The notes below the pieces were generated by a model. It worked only from the letters and a program-made list of their open reading frames with translations. It did no database searches and was not told where the DNA came from. A stretch of 64,000 nt of DNA, from NCBI RefSeq assembly GCF_000271845.1, contig NZ_JH719395.1, forward strand, positions 2,702,108 to 2,766,107, read 5' to 3'. Positions within the stretch are counted from its first letter, which is position 1. Every line of letters begins with the position of its first letter. Both the position numbers and the translations under genes were made by a program. The stretch is from Rhizobium leguminosarum bv. trifolii WSM2297 (lineage in GTDB: Bacteria; Pseudomonadota; Alphaproteobacteria; Rhizobiales; Rhizobiaceae). This document shows positions 1 through 9,606 of the stretch, piece by piece.

Positions 1-1
1 G

Positions 2-1552
2 GCCCAATCCATCGACGGACTTTGCAATGAGCGTCTGGTGCAGACGACGATCGATGCCCGCCTCCTGGAGATCGACAGCAAGACCGGCGCACCCTGCAAG
101 GAATTCGGAGACAATGGCACCGTGCAGCTTTCCCAGGGCATGGGTGAAGTCAAGTCAGGTTACTATTTCCAGACATCGGCGCCGCTGATTGCCCGCAATC
201 TGATCGTCATCGGAGGCTGGGTCATAGACAATCAGGAGGTTGGCGAACCCTCGGGCGTCATCCGCGCCTTCAATGTCGTTACCGGAGAGCTCGAATGGGC
301 ATGGGATCTCGGCAATCCCGAGATCACCAAACTCCCGCCGGAGGGCCAGACCTATACGCGGGCCACCCCCAACATGTGGACGACGGCGGCATTCGACGAC
401 AAGCTCGGCCTCATCTATGCACCGCTCGGCAATACCACCCCGGATTATTACGGCGTCAATCGCCCTGATTTCGCCGATCAATACAATGCCACGTTGGTGG
501 CGCTCGATGTCACGACGGGACGGGAGAAATGGAAGTTCCAGACCGTGCATCACGATATCTGGGACTATGACCTGCCGGCCCAGCCTGTTCTGATCGACCT
601 GCCCGACGGCAATGGCTCCACCGTACCGGCCCTTCTGCAGACCACCAAACGCGGGCAGCTTTTCCTGCTCAATCGTCAGACTGGCATACCGCTTGCCGAG
701 GTTCAGGAGAAGCCGGTGCCGCAGCAAGGCGGCGCCCCGGAGGAGAAACTGTCTCCGACACAGCCCTATTCCGTCGGCATGCCGACCATCGGTGCGGACC
801 GGGTGACGGAGCAGACGGCCTGGGGTCTGACGATGTTCGATCAGCTGGCCTGCCGCATCGCCTTTCGAAAGATGCGCTACGACGGCGATTTCACCCCGAT
901 CGGCCCGCAATATGCGATCCAGCAACCGGGCAACCTTGGGGGCCTCAATTGGGGGAGCGTGTCGGTCGACCTGCCCAACAACCGTGTCTTTATGAACGAT
1001 ATCCGCGTGCCCAGCCTCTTCGCGCTCATTCCGCGCCAGGACTACATCGATTTTGCCCTGACCACGACCGCACACGGCCCCTCTGCTCCGCAGCGTGGCA
1101 CGCCCTACGGCATGGCCACCGAAATGTGGACCTCGAGGCTCCGCGTTCCCTGCACGCAGCCGCCTTTCGGTACCGTCACGGCAGTGGATCTGAACACCCG
1201 CAAGATTGCATGGCAGGTCCCGGCCGGGACCGCCGAACAGCTCGGGCCGTTCAAGATCAAAACCAATCTGCCGATGCCGATGGGCCTGCCGAGTTACGCC
1301 GGCACCTCGGCAACCGCCGGCGGCGTCGTCTTCTTTGCTGGCTTCCAGGACTATTACATCCGCGCTTACGACGCTGAGAACGGTGATGAACTCTGGAAAT
1401 ATCCCCTGCCGGTCGGCTCGAGCGCCACGCCCATGACCTACGTCTCGCCGAAAACCGGCAAGCAATATGTCGTGATCTCGGTTGGCGGAGCGCCATATTC
1501 CAGGGACGACGGCGATTACGTGTTCGCCTTTTCTCTGAAAGACGAAGATTAG
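2..1552 (+). CDS. gcd: Quinoprotein (PQQ) glucose dehydrogenase, 5'-truncated by window edge
   Basis: C-terminal 517 codons of a membrane-bound PQQ-dependent glucose dehydrogenase; the frame is open through base 2, so the N-terminal membrane anchor and first propeller blades lie outside. Family members oxidise glucose to gluconolactone in the periplasm and pass electrons to ubiquinone. The visible part has the repeated propeller pattern of this family (stretches such as VVTGELEWAWD, VTTGREKWKF and DAENGDELWKYPLP, each an acidic turn followed by a Trp), the HHDIWDYDLPAQP segment, and the GGLNWGSVSVD segment near the end. About 800 residues is usual, so roughly 280 are missing. It ends 57 bases before the cyclase gene on the same strand. 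Confidence 0.9.
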   Translation, partial: AQSIDGLCNERLVQTTIDARLLEIDSKTGAPCKEFGDNGTVQLSQGMGEVKSGYYFQTSAPLIARNLIVIGGWVIDNQEVGEPSGVIRAFNVVTGELEWAWDLGNPEITKLPPEGQTYTRATPNMWTTAAFDDKLGLIYAPLGNTTPDYYGVNRPDFADQYNATLVALDVTTGREKWKFQTVHHDIWDYDLPAQPVLIDLPDGNGSTVPALLQTTKRGQLFLLNRQTGIPLAEVQEKPVPQQGGAPEEKLSPTQPYSVGMPTIGADRVTEQTAWGLTMFDQLACRIAFRKMRYDGDFTPIGPQYAIQQPGNLGGLNWGSVSVDLPNNRVFMNDIRVPSLFALIPRQDYIDFALTTTAHGPSAPQRGTPYGMATEMWTSRLRVPCTQPPFGTVTAVDLNTRKIAWQVPAGTAEQLGPFKIKTNLPMPMGLPSYAGTSATAGGVVFFAGFQDYYIRAYDAENGDELWKYPLPVGSSATPMTYVSPKTGKQYVVISVGGAPYSRDDGDYVFAFSLKDED

Positions 1553-1609
1553 CGCCGCTGCCGGTCACTCTGTGCTATTTTGGTCCGATGAGGAACTGAG
1601 GCTACGAGC

Positions 1610-3406
1610 GTGACGCGAAAACTGGCGGCGATCCTGGTCGCCGATGTGGTCGGCTACAGCCGCCTCGCCGGTGCGGACGAGGATCGCATTCTGGCGCGGC
1701 TGAGAACATTGCGCAGCGATCTGGTCGATCCGACCATCGCCGTACACAATGGCCGCGTCGTCAAGCGCACCGGAGATGGAAGCCTCATCGAGTTTCGCAG
1801 CGTCGTCGACGCCGTGCGCTGCGCGATCGAGGTGCAGACGGCCATGGTCGAACGCAATATCGGCGTGCCTCCCGAGCACCGCATCGAGTTCCGGGTCGGG
1901 ATCCATCTGGGCGACGTGGTCGAGGAGAACGACGGCGACTTGATGGGCGACGGCGTCAACATCGCGTCACGGTTGGAGGGAGTTGCGCAGCCCGGCGCCA
2001 TCTGCCTCTCCGAAGACGCCTACCGCCAGGTAAGAGCGCGGCTTGAATGTGCCGTGACCGATCTCGGCAAAGTCCCTCTCAAGAATATCGCGGAGCCGAT
2101 GCGGGTCTATCTGCTTCAGGTCGGAACCGGCTCGCAGCCGGCGCCGGCACGGCAACCGGGAGAGCAGCCCGCGGCGAAACTGCCTTCGGCTGCAGTCGCT
2201 GCCGACAAACCCTCCATCGCCGTACTGGCTTTCAACAACATGAGCGGCGACGCCGAACAGGAATATTTCTCCGACGGAATCAGCGAGGACATCATCACCG
2301 ACCTCTCGAAGCTGTCCGAGTTGCACGTGATCGCCCGCAACTCATCCTTCGTCTACAAGAATGTGACAGCCTCCGTGCCCGAGATGGCCAAGGCGCTCGG
2401 TGTCCGCTATGTCCTCGAAGGCAGCGTGCGCAAGGCCGGCAACCGCGTGCGTGTCACGGCGCAATTGATCGACGCGAGCAATGGCGGACACATCTGGGCC
2501 AGCCGGTTCGATCGCGACCTTACCGACATCTTTGCCGTTCAGGATGAACTGACCCAGGAGATCGTCACAGCGCTCAAGCTGAACCTCACGCATGGCGACC
2601 AGGATCGCTTAGCCCAGGGGCGCGCAGTCGATGTCCGCGCATATGAGCTTCTATTGCGTGGCCGCGAACAGGCCTCGGCCCATACCCGGACGGGAAATTG
2701 TGCCGCCCGTAGCCTGGCGGCGGATGCGATCGCCATCGATCCCGGCTATGCGGCGGCCCAGGCACTGATTTCCTTCACCCATGTGCTCGACTACATCAAC
2801 GCTTGGAGCACCGATCCCGAAGCTTCGCTGCGGATCGGACTGGATCTGGCGCAGCAAGCTGTGGAAATGGCCGAGCAACAGCCCAACGGCCATTTCGCCC
2901 TAGGCATGGCCTGCATGTGGAACCGCGAACTGGACCGGGCGCGGGCGGAAGTGCTGCGCGGCCTCGCGCTCTCGCCGAATTCCGCCGCACTCCTGATGCT
3001 GATGGCCCATATCCAGATATTCTCCGGCGATCCCGCAACTGCGCTAGAAACACTCGACGCATCGATGCGGCTTGATCCGCATTATCCCGAGGTGCTGTTC
3101 CAATTTCTAGCCGACGCGCATTTTTCTCTCGGTGACTACGAGCAAGCAATCATCGCGATCGAGCAGCGGCTTCAGCAAAACTCACAGTCGGAAACGGCCT
3201 ATGCCCTGCTCGCATCATGTTACGGCCATCTCGGCCGGAAAGAGGAGGGCCGACAGGCGTGGGAGAAGGCACTCCAGATCAATCCCAATTTCTCCGTCGA
3301 GCGGCGCCGCCGCGTCCTTCCATTCCGCAACCCCGAGGATTTTGACCGCCGCGTTGAGGGACTACGCAAGGCGGGAGTGATGGTCCCGGATGTCCGTCAT
3401 TGCTAG
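1610..3406 (+). CDS. Class III adenylate/guanylate cyclase with TolB/FlgO-like domain and TPR repeats
   Basis: 598 residues starting at GTG, with a GAGG-containing purine stretch upstream. Residues 1-175 are a class III cyclase domain: metal Asp12 in VADVVGYS, metal Asp56 in KRTGDG, and the Asn117/Arg121 pair in GVNIASR, so the catalytic set looks intact. Residues about 200-325 match the TolB/FlgO-like domain that follows many rhizobial cyclases (PSIAVLAFNNMSGD ... YVLEGSVRKAGNRVRVTAQLID). The rest is TPR-like helical repeats. Expected role: making cAMP (or cGMP) in response to an unknown signal sensed through the TPR part. No membrane segment is evident. It is convergent with the DUF808 gene. 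Confidence 0.85.
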   Translation: MTRKLAAILVADVVGYSRLAGADEDRILARLRTLRSDLVDPTIAVHNGRVVKRTGDGSLIEFRSVVDAVRCAIEVQTAMVERNIGVPPEHRIEFRVGIHLGDVVEENDGDLMGDGVNIASRLEGVAQPGAICLSEDAYRQVRARLECAVTDLGKVPLKNIAEPMRVYLLQVGTGSQPAPARQPGEQPAAKLPSAAVAADKPSIAVLAFNNMSGDAEQEYFSDGISEDIITDLSKLSELHVIARNSSFVYKNVTASVPEMAKALGVRYVLEGSVRKAGNRVRVTAQLIDASNGGHIWASRFDRDLTDIFAVQDELTQEIVTALKLNLTHGDQDRLAQGRAVDVRAYELLLRGREQASAHTRTGNCAARSLAADAIAIDPGYAAAQALISFTHVLDYINAWSTDPEASLRIGLDLAQQAVEMAEQQPNGHFALGMACMWNRELDRARAEVLRGLALSPNSAALLMLMAHIQIFSGDPATALETLDASMRLDPHYPEVLFQFLADAHFSLGDYEQAIIAIEQRLQQNSQSETAYALLASCYGHLGRKEEGRQAWEKALQINPNFSVERRRRVLPFRNPEDFDRRVEGLRKAGVMVPDVRHC

Positions 3407-3618
3407 CAGAAATTGCGCTCGAACCGATTGTCGCGGGCTGTTCATGTCGCCAGCGGGTGCCTGGGCGAAAAATTTCTCAGATCACGCCTCCCGACAGGAG
3501 GATATGGCCGGCGAGCATGATTTCAGCCGCGCGAAGGCTGATGTCATTCTGTGAATGGGCTGACACCATGCACCATCGAGCCGATAGATTATCGCAGCCC
3601 GTCGATAGGCCGCAGCAT

Positions 3619-4641
3619 TCATTTTTTCCCGTCCGCCAGCGCCTCTTTCCGCCGGCGACGCGGCAGCAGTGATTTTAGGTACCGCCACATCGGCGAGATA
3701 ACGTAGCTTGCAACCGGAATTGTGATCAGGCCGGCGACAATACCGACGATGCCGGCTCCTGCCGCCTCGACGGTCCAGCGCAGCACCGACGCCGCAACGG
3801 GAATGGCATGGACGGCCACCTCCCCGGCATCGTGGATCAGATGCGCAAGGCCGGCCACTCCATAGGCTTCGAGGCCGTGAACGATGATGCCGCCGCCGAC
3901 CCAGATCATAGCAGCCGTTCCGACAATACCGAGCGCTTTCAGAAAATAAGGCATGCCAGTGACAAGCCCTCGTCCGATCACGCGCAAGAAGGGACCCATC
4001 GGAGGCGCCGTCTGCGCACGCGCCATCATCAGACCCAGATCATCGGCCTTCACGATCAGCGCCACGCCACCATAGACCAAGGCCGTTATGCCCAACCCAA
4101 CGACGGCAAGGATGAAAGCCTGCGTGAATATGCTGTCTGACGGGACTGCTGCGAGCGTAATCGCCATGATTTCCGCCGACAGGATGAAATCTGTCTTGAT
4201 CGCGCCGGCGACCTTCTGGTCTTCGAGCGATTGCGCATCCAGGCTTGTTGCCTCGAGTGCCGATTCATGAGCGTGGGCGGCATGCGGCAGCACCAGTCCG
4301 TAGACTTTTTCCACGCCCTCGTAGCAGAGAAAAAGTCCGCCGATCATAAGAAGCGGTGTGATCGCCTGTGGTGCGACGAGGCTGAGGATAAGCGCCGCGG
4401 GAAGCAGGATCAGAAGCTTGTTCTTCAGCGAACCCACCGCGATCTTGCCGATAATCGGCACTTCGCGTGCTGCCGAAAATCCGGTGACGTAGCGGGGTGT
4501 GACTGCCGCATCATCGATGACGACGCCTGCCGCTTTCGCGCCGGCCTTGGCTGCCTGGCCGGCAATATCGTCAAGCGAGGCCGCAGCCACCTTGGCCAAG
4601 GCGGCGATATCATCAAGAAGGGCGATCAAGCCAACGCTCAT
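3619..4641 (-). CDS. DUF808 family inner-membrane protein (YedI-like)
   Basis: 340 residues from the ATG at 4641, chosen because it has a GGAG ribosome site seven bases upstream and begins the conserved MSVGLIALLDDIAALAKVAA start; an upstream in-frame extension looks non-coding. The Ala-rich amino end (SLDDIAGQAAKAGAKAAGVVIDD) and VTPRYVTGF are characteristic of DUF808. Several hydrophobic segments follow (LLILLPAALILSLVAPQAITPLL, AFILAVVGLGITALVYGGVALIV and others), so it should be a polytopic membrane protein. The carboxyl end is Arg/Lys rich. Function is unknown in the family. It is transcribed alone, convergent with the cyclase. Confidence 0.85.
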   Translation of the reverse strand: MSVGLIALLDDIAALAKVAAASLDDIAGQAAKAGAKAAGVVIDDAAVTPRYVTGFSAAREVPIIGKIAVGSLKNKLLILLPAALILSLVAPQAITPLLMIGGLFLCYEGVEKVYGLVLPHAAHAHESALEATSLDAQSLEDQKVAGAIKTDFILSAEIMAITLAAVPSDSIFTQAFILAVVGLGITALVYGGVALIVKADDLGLMMARAQTAPPMGPFLRVIGRGLVTGMPYFLKALGIVGTAAMIWVGGGIIVHGLEAYGVAGLAHLIHDAGEVAVHAIPVAASVLRWTVEAAGAGIVGIVAGLITIPVASYVISPMWRYLKSLLPRRRRKEALADGKK

Positions 4642-5025
4642 TCGAGGCTCCGTTGAGAAGATAGACTCTGACACAGCAAAAAGCGGAAAACTCGACATCG
4701 AAGCGACACGTGGCATCCTCTCCGGGAAGATGCCACGCAGGAATCGTGACAGCAATGGCCGTTTATTCGACTGGCATCGGGCTCCGCCCATTCTGATCGG
4801 ACAACGAGAGCACCGATGCCCGACTATCGCCTTGAAAACAAGCGCCCCTGCGTCGACGACGGACACGGGCATTTGGCCGGCGACAAGAAGCAAGCTGCTG
4901 ATCTTTAGAAGGTTTAAGGGCTGATCACCGAGTCTAGCAGCTATTCAACTTAGCCGACGCCGCTCCAGACATGCTCCGACCGCGAGCGGTTCACTGCAAT
5001 GACTGAACCTTGCCTTTTCCAGAAA
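4642..5025. other. Intergenic stretch, no gene seen
   Basis: 384 bases between the start of the DUF808 gene and the end of the small gene to its right. The open frames crossing it lack a ribosome site and recognisable composition. It should carry the DUF808 promoter, but no clear -35/-10 pair stands out. Confidence 0.5.
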
Positions 5026-5301
5026 TTACGGTGTCGTCAAGGAACTCCCCTTTTGATGCTGTGCACATAGAGCTACCACTTCAGCTTCAATATCGCGGCA
5101 GAGCTGTTCATATTCCGCGATCAGTTTGCTGTTGGCTTCAGCGTTGAAGCTGAAGCGGTCGAGCGCGGTGGTGGCAAGCTCATAAGACTCGAAAAGCTCG
5201 TCGATCGCATCGTTCGGAAGGAGTTGCAACTGGTCGCGCAAAGCCGGTAGCTTGAGCATAAGTTTCTTCCGCCCCCGCTCTTTGCTGCGGATGGAATGCA
5301 T
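5026..5301 (-). CDS. Small hypothetical protein
   Basis: 91 residues, acidic and helical (LPNDAIDELFESYELATTALDRF ... LIAEYEQLCRDIEAEVVALC), no membrane segment or known motif. Two starts are plausible: the ATG at 5301, preceded by AAGGTGAGGA, and the ATG at 5259 (MLKLPALRDQLQ), preceded by GGAAG; the second gives 77 residues. The composition looks like a real protein and not an antisense frame. I do not recognise the family. It stands alone, divergent from the lipoprotein hydrolase gene. Confidence 0.5.
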   Translation of the reverse strand: MHSIRSKERGRKKLMLKLPALRDQLQLLPNDAIDELFESYELATTALDRFSFNAEANSKLIAEYEQLCRDIEAEVVALCAQHQKGSSLTTP

Positions 5302-5726
5302 GCCGTCCTCACCTTATGCCGTTTCAACACATATCGGATACGTAATGGGATCTGCCGCAGATCGTTCCATACCGGCGCATTTTCTGGGCTTGGATGCGGT
5401 ATTGATCGCAGTGGAAGGGCTTTGGAAAAATGGTGTCAATCTCCGCTGGAAAGCGTTCGCGACCCTCCTATAATCGTGGCTGCAACGGCCTCGCCGGGAC
5501 CAATCAAACGGTTTGCAGAACCCTCGGTCAGCCGGTCCCCATTTCGATCTGGCCAGCAGCTGCCGGCATAGAGGATACGCGATACTACAGGCCTTTGGCG
5601 TTTGTCGATGCTAGCTTGGCAAAGGCGCCGGCGGTCAGGCAGGCCTCTCACGCCAGGATGCAGGTTAGAAACGGGGTATCGACCCGCGTGAAACTACTCG
5701 AAATATTTTCTCCAGAAGCTCGTTGC
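5302..5726. other. Intergenic stretch, no gene seen
   Basis: 425 bases between two divergent genes. The frame of the hydrolase remains open from 5430, but the lipoprotein signal at 5727 marks the real start, so this part is taken as non-coding. It presumably holds both promoters. Confidence 0.45.
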
Positions 5727-6941
5727 ATGGGCAAGCGCAGCCTCTTGCTGGTTCTGCTCATGCTGACGGGCTGTGGCCATCAAACCGGTGTGATGACACC
5801 ACTCGCCGGCGCGGCGTCGACACCTTCTACCGCAAAGGTCGACATGCTGGTCGCCACGACCCGCCAACCGTCAGGTGACCCTGCGACGCTTTTTAACGGG
5901 GAGCGAAGTCCGAAGCCGCACCTAACCGAAGTGTCCATTTCCATACCGAGCAATCGCAAGCCGGGAACGGTTCAGTGGCCCGACCGCCTGCCGCCCGATC
6001 CGGCAACGGACTTCGCAGTGACCCGGGTGCAGCAGGTCTCGACAGTCGCTGAGGGCCGGGCGTGGTTCAGGCAGCATCCGAAAGGCGGCCACGCGCTGGT
6101 ATTCATTCATGGATTCAACAACACCTATGAAGATTCCGTCTTCCGCCTGGCCCAGATCGTCCACGACAGCGGAATGCAGGCAACGCCGGTGCTGTTTACC
6201 TGGCCGTCGCGAGCCGAGGTCGTCGCCTACCAATATGACAAGGAAAGCACGAACTATTCACGCACAGCTCTGGAGCAGGCCTTGCGCACCTTGGCGGGCG
6301 ACCCGAACGTCACGGACATAACCATCCTTGCCCATTCGATGGGAACATGGCTGGCCATGGAATCCCTGCGCCAGATGGGAATCCGCGACGGCCACGTGAA
6401 CGGCAAGATTCACAATGTCATCCTCGCCTCGCCCGATATCGACATCGAGGTCTTCGCCAAGCAGTATGTCGAGCTCGGTGCGCCACGGCCGAAATTCACG
6501 ATCTTCGTCTCACAGGACGACAAGGCGCTAGCCGTCTCGCAGTTCATCAGCGGGCGCGTCTCCCGCCTCGGGGCAATCGACCCGACGCAGGAACCCTATC
6601 GTTCAAAGCTGGAGAAGGCGGGCATCACAGCGATCGATCTAACAAAGGTCAAGACGAAGGATGGCCTCAACCACGGCAAGTTCGCCGAAAGCCCGGAGAT
6701 CGTGCAATTGATCGGCCAGCGTCTCATGACCGGGCAGCCGCTGACGGATTCAAAGGTGACCCTCGGCCAGGGGATTACAGCAGTGGTCGGGGGCACGGTG
6801 TCAACCATCGGTACTGTTGCAGCCTCCGCGGTAGCCGCGCCAGCCGTCATAGTCGAGCAACCGTTGAAACGGAACCAGCGACCAAGTGCAGCCGCTGACC
6901 GGCTTGACGACAACCTGAAGCCGCAGCCACTCACTCAATAG
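5727..6941 (+). CDS. Alpha/beta hydrolase lipoprotein (DUF900 type)
   Basis: 404 residues. The start at 5727 is chosen because it opens a lipoprotein signal peptide: MGKRS, a hydrophobic run, then the lipobox LTGC with Cys16 as the lipidated residue. The hydrolase core shows FIHGFNN near residue 127 (oxyanion region) and the nucleophile elbow AHSMG with Ser204; a later Asp and His (PDIDIEVF, LNHGKF) could complete the triad. DUF900 proteins are usually exported and uncharacterised; an esterase or lipase role is inference. The tail after residue 345 is Val/Ala-rich and then charged and probably unstructured. Confidence 0.8.
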   Translation: MGKRSLLLVLLMLTGCGHQTGVMTPLAGAASTPSTAKVDMLVATTRQPSGDPATLFNGERSPKPHLTEVSISIPSNRKPGTVQWPDRLPPDPATDFAVTRVQQVSTVAEGRAWFRQHPKGGHALVFIHGFNNTYEDSVFRLAQIVHDSGMQATPVLFTWPSRAEVVAYQYDKESTNYSRTALEQALRTLAGDPNVTDITILAHSMGTWLAMESLRQMGIRDGHVNGKIHNVILASPDIDIEVFAKQYVELGAPRPKFTIFVSQDDKALAVSQFISGRVSRLGAIDPTQEPYRSKLEKAGITAIDLTKVKTKDGLNHGKFAESPEIVQLIGQRLMTGQPLTDSKVTLGQGITAVVGGTVSTIGTVAASAVAAPAVIVEQPLKRNQRPSAAADRLDDNLKPQPLTQ

Positions 6942-7133
6942 TGCAGCGGCAGCTTCGCGGGAGCTGGGATTCTCGCAAACGTCTTTTTCGGAAATCACCG
7001 TATTTTACGGTAACCTACGTCCTGACGATTTGGCTTATGGAGCAGGTTCTCTGACGCTACGGTGCCAGAGCCTCGCGAGGGCGAAAGCTCCATCCTCGGC
7101 AAGTACGTCTGCTAAACGGAGGAGCTAACGCCG

Positions 7134-7553
7134 TTGTTTCACTTCCTATTCGGCAGCAGCCTCATCGCGGCCACCGTTGCCATTCAAGCGGCATGCATGT
7201 CCGCTGGTCTCAACGTCTTTCGTCGCCTGGAAGAGACCAGTCCTGCATTTCTGTCGAAACGGCCGACCACGATCACAGTAATATGGGTTATCTATCTGAT
7301 GATGCCGATCATGATCGATGTCTGTCTTTGGGCCGTATTTTACTCGGTCATAGAGGCTCTGCCGAGCTTCGAGGACGCCATGTATTTTTCGACCGTTACA
7401 TTCACAACAGTGGGTTACGGCGACATTGTCTTGGCAAAGGAATGGCGCCAGGTCGCCACTTTCGAAGCGGTCAACGGCTGGATCATATTCGGGTGGGCGA
7501 CCGCGCTGATGATGGCGGTCATTCAGCGCCTGTACTTCCGTTCGGGCACGTAA
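7134..7553 (+). CDS. Two-TM potassium channel family protein
   Basis: 139 residues from a TTG start preceded by GGAGGAG. A first membrane helix lies at residues 5-28, a second around 47-73, then a pore loop with the selectivity filter TTVGYGD at residues 91-97 and a final helix at 110-132. This is the minimal ion-channel domain that forms tetrameric K+ pores. No cytosolic regulatory (RCK/TrkA-N) domain is attached, and none is encoded next door. The stop lies 12 bases from the end of the convergent cation antiporter gene. Confidence 0.8.
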   Translation: MFHFLFGSSLIAATVAIQAACMSAGLNVFRRLEETSPAFLSKRPTTITVIWVIYLMMPIMIDVCLWAVFYSVIEALPSFEDAMYFSTVTFTTVGYGDIVLAKEWRQVATFEAVNGWIIFGWATALMMAVIQRLYFRSGT

Positions 7554-7565
7554 TGGATAAAGCCA

Positions 7566-8711
7566 TTAGGACGGCGCAGCCGGCGGCAGAAGAAACAGCG
7601 TGAGCCCGAAAATCGCATAGACGGCCAATGCCATCACGCCCATATACCAGACACCGCGGCCGCCATTCGATAGGAAGGTCGCCGCCATGGTGGCGATCAG
7701 CATCATGGTGACCGCGCCCGGCCAGAATTGCAGAGACATCGGTTCAGGTCCGAGGAAATAGCTGACGATGACGAGGATCGGCGCGACGAAGAGCGCGATC
7801 TGTGCAGCACTTCCCAATGCGATGCCGACACTGAGATCGAGGCGGTTGGCGCGCGCTGCCGAAAATGCGGTCGTCATTTCCGCCGCTCCTCCGACCAGCG
7901 CAACGACGATGAAGCCGACGAAAGCAGGCGTCATGCCGAGGCTGTCGGCCGCTCCCTGAACTGAGCCAACGAAGATTTCACTGATCAGTGCGACGAAAAG
8001 CGTGACGACGACAAGGATGACGACGCTGACGGTGATCGGCCAGGAACTGTGGTCCTCCTCGGCATGGCTTGCGCTTGCAAACAATTCGCGGTGCGTTTTC
8101 AGGGAAAAGAACATCCCCATCGCATAGACGGCGATCAGCAGCACAGCCAGACCGAGGCTCAGTTTCTGCGAAACGACGGATGTTTGATCCACATCGCTGA
8201 TGATCGATGGCACCATGATGGCGACAGTCGCCAGGAACAGCAGGCAGGCTTGGAAGCGCGCATTGACCCTGTTGAACTCCTGCACATGATGCTTCAGTCC
8301 TCCGAAGAGAAATGCACCGCCCAGCATGAACAGGGTATTGGTGACGATGGCGCCGGCAAGTGATGCCTTGACCAGCAGATACTGACCGGCCTGCAAGGCA
8401 GCCAGCGAGATCACCAGTTCGGTCAGGTTTCCGAGTGTGGCATTGAGCAAGCCTCCGACCGCATCTCCCGTCCGCGCAGAGACCGCCTCGGTTGCCCGAC
8501 TTAAGAGCATTGCCAGAGGCACGATCGCACAGACCGACATGGCAAAAAGAAGCGTATGCGCTTGCGGAGATGTGTGCTCCAGCAGAATGACGAGCGGAAC
8601 GAAGACGATAAGCACCAGCAGCGGTGCCTGCCGGACCTCGGTCACTGCAGCCCTGGTTATCGCAGAGATGCGAGATGGTGCGATCGCGTCTCTCTGCTCA
8701 AGATTACGCAT
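7566..8711 (-). CDS. CaCA-family calcium/proton (cation) antiporter
   Basis: 381 residues, about eleven hydrophobic segments. The first alpha-repeat is visible as GGLLNATLGNLTELVISLAAL near residues 86-106 and the second as VALVGGAAEMTTAFSAARANRLDLSVGIALGSAAQ near 260-295, the paired acidic repeats of CAX-type exchangers. These expel Ca2+ (or other divalent cations) in exchange for H+. It is the standard length for CAX. Convergent with the K+ channel gene; 139 bases separate its start from the end of the regulator gene to its right, which reads the same way. Confidence 0.85.
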   Translation of the reverse strand: MRNLEQRDAIAPSRISAITRAAVTEVRQAPLLVLIVFVPLVILLEHTSPQAHTLLFAMSVCAIVPLAMLLSRATEAVSARTGDAVGGLLNATLGNLTELVISLAALQAGQYLLVKASLAGAIVTNTLFMLGGAFLFGGLKHHVQEFNRVNARFQACLLFLATVAIMVPSIISDVDQTSVVSQKLSLGLAVLLIAVYAMGMFFSLKTHRELFASASHAEEDHSSWPITVSVVILVVVTLFVALISEIFVGSVQGAADSLGMTPAFVGFIVVALVGGAAEMTTAFSAARANRLDLSVGIALGSAAQIALFVAPILVIVSYFLGPEPMSLQFWPGAVTMMLIATMAATFLSNGGRGVWYMGVMALAVYAIFGLTLFLLPPAAPS

Positions 8712-8849
8712 GGCAATCTCCGTCTCTCCTGCCCTTGGACAAGCCTACCGACAACACCGCCTTCGCGCATTGATCCCAGTCAAATGCTTGGCCTCGTGCA
8801 GGAACGAAGAACCTCTGGGGGTTCGCATCGCAAGGCAGCTCCTTCGATT

Positions 8850-9482
8850 TCAGCCGGCGGATCGCAGCCAGGCATTGCCTGCGGGCCTGAGTGGGATCAC
8901 CATCTTCATCAGTTGAGGGAGATTGCGGGCCTTCATCTTCGCCATGACATTTGCGCGATGAACTTCGACGGTGCGGGCGCTGATGCCGAGTTCAAAAGCA
9001 ATCTGCTTGTTTTGAAGCCCGTCGACGATCCCGGTCAGCACCTGCTGCTCGCGCTGGGTCAATTGGTGAATACGCGCCAGCACGACATCGTCACGCTGTT
9101 CCTCCGATATCTCCGAATGCGCGATCGCTTCCTTGATCGCGGCGATGAGGACATCTTCCTTGAAAGGTTTTTCAATGAAGTCGACGGCGCCCGCCTTCAT
9201 TGCCTGAACCGCCAGTGCAATATCGCCGTTACCGCTGATAACGATAGCCGGTATGCCGTTGTGGTGCGCCTTCAGACATTCCAGCAGTTCCAGGCCATCA
9301 AACCCTTGCATCCTGAGTTCCGTAAGCAGGCAGCATTTTCCTTCCGAAAGAGGCTGATCCAGAAACGCCGTCGCAGACGTATGCGCTCGCACCGCAAAGC
9401 CGGCGCAGACAAGCAGGAAGGTCAGAGACTTTCTAACCTCCTCCTCATCGTCGACGATGTGTACGGTGATGTCGTTTTGCAT
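8850..9482 (-). CDS. FixJ/NarL-type response regulator with Glu at the phospho-acceptor site
   Basis: 210 residues from the ATG at 9482, which has a GAGGTGG site. Receiver domain: acidic pocket Asp11/Asp12 (HIVDDEEEVR), Ser83 (VISGNGD), Lys105 (EKPF). The expected phospho-Asp is Glu55 (CLLTELRM, where FixJ has TDLRM); the codon is GAA. The carboxyl-terminal LuxR-type HTH spans about 140-200 (LTQREQQVLTGIVDGLQNKQIAFELGISARTVEVHRANVMAKM). Without the Asp it should not be phosphorylated in the usual way; Glu can mimic the phosphorylated state, so constitutive DNA binding is possible. No histidine kinase gene is nearby. Confidence 0.85.
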   Translation of the reverse strand: MQNDITVHIVDDEEEVRKSLTFLLVCAGFAVRAHTSATAFLDQPLSEGKCCLLTELRMQGFDGLELLECLKAHHNGIPAIVISGNGDIALAVQAMKAGAVDFIEKPFKEDVLIAAIKEAIAHSEISEEQRDDVVLARIHQLTQREQQVLTGIVDGLQNKQIAFELGISARTVEVHRANVMAKMKARNLPQLMKMVIPLRPAGNAWLRSAG

Positions 9483-9606
9483 GAACCACCTCGCCCGTAG
9501 CGCATTCGACCAGGGGCGGCCTGAACAAATGCCCCAGCCAAACACTAGCACCGTCAGGCTGCAAGCGCCTGTAGCATCACGTAAGCTCTCGCGATGGGGG
9601 TTGACG

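Noticed and set aside
5430..5726. Upstream extension of the lipoprotein hydrolase to 503 residues
   Set aside because: The lipobox signal at 5727 fits the family, and the extension has no ribosome site or protein-like composition.
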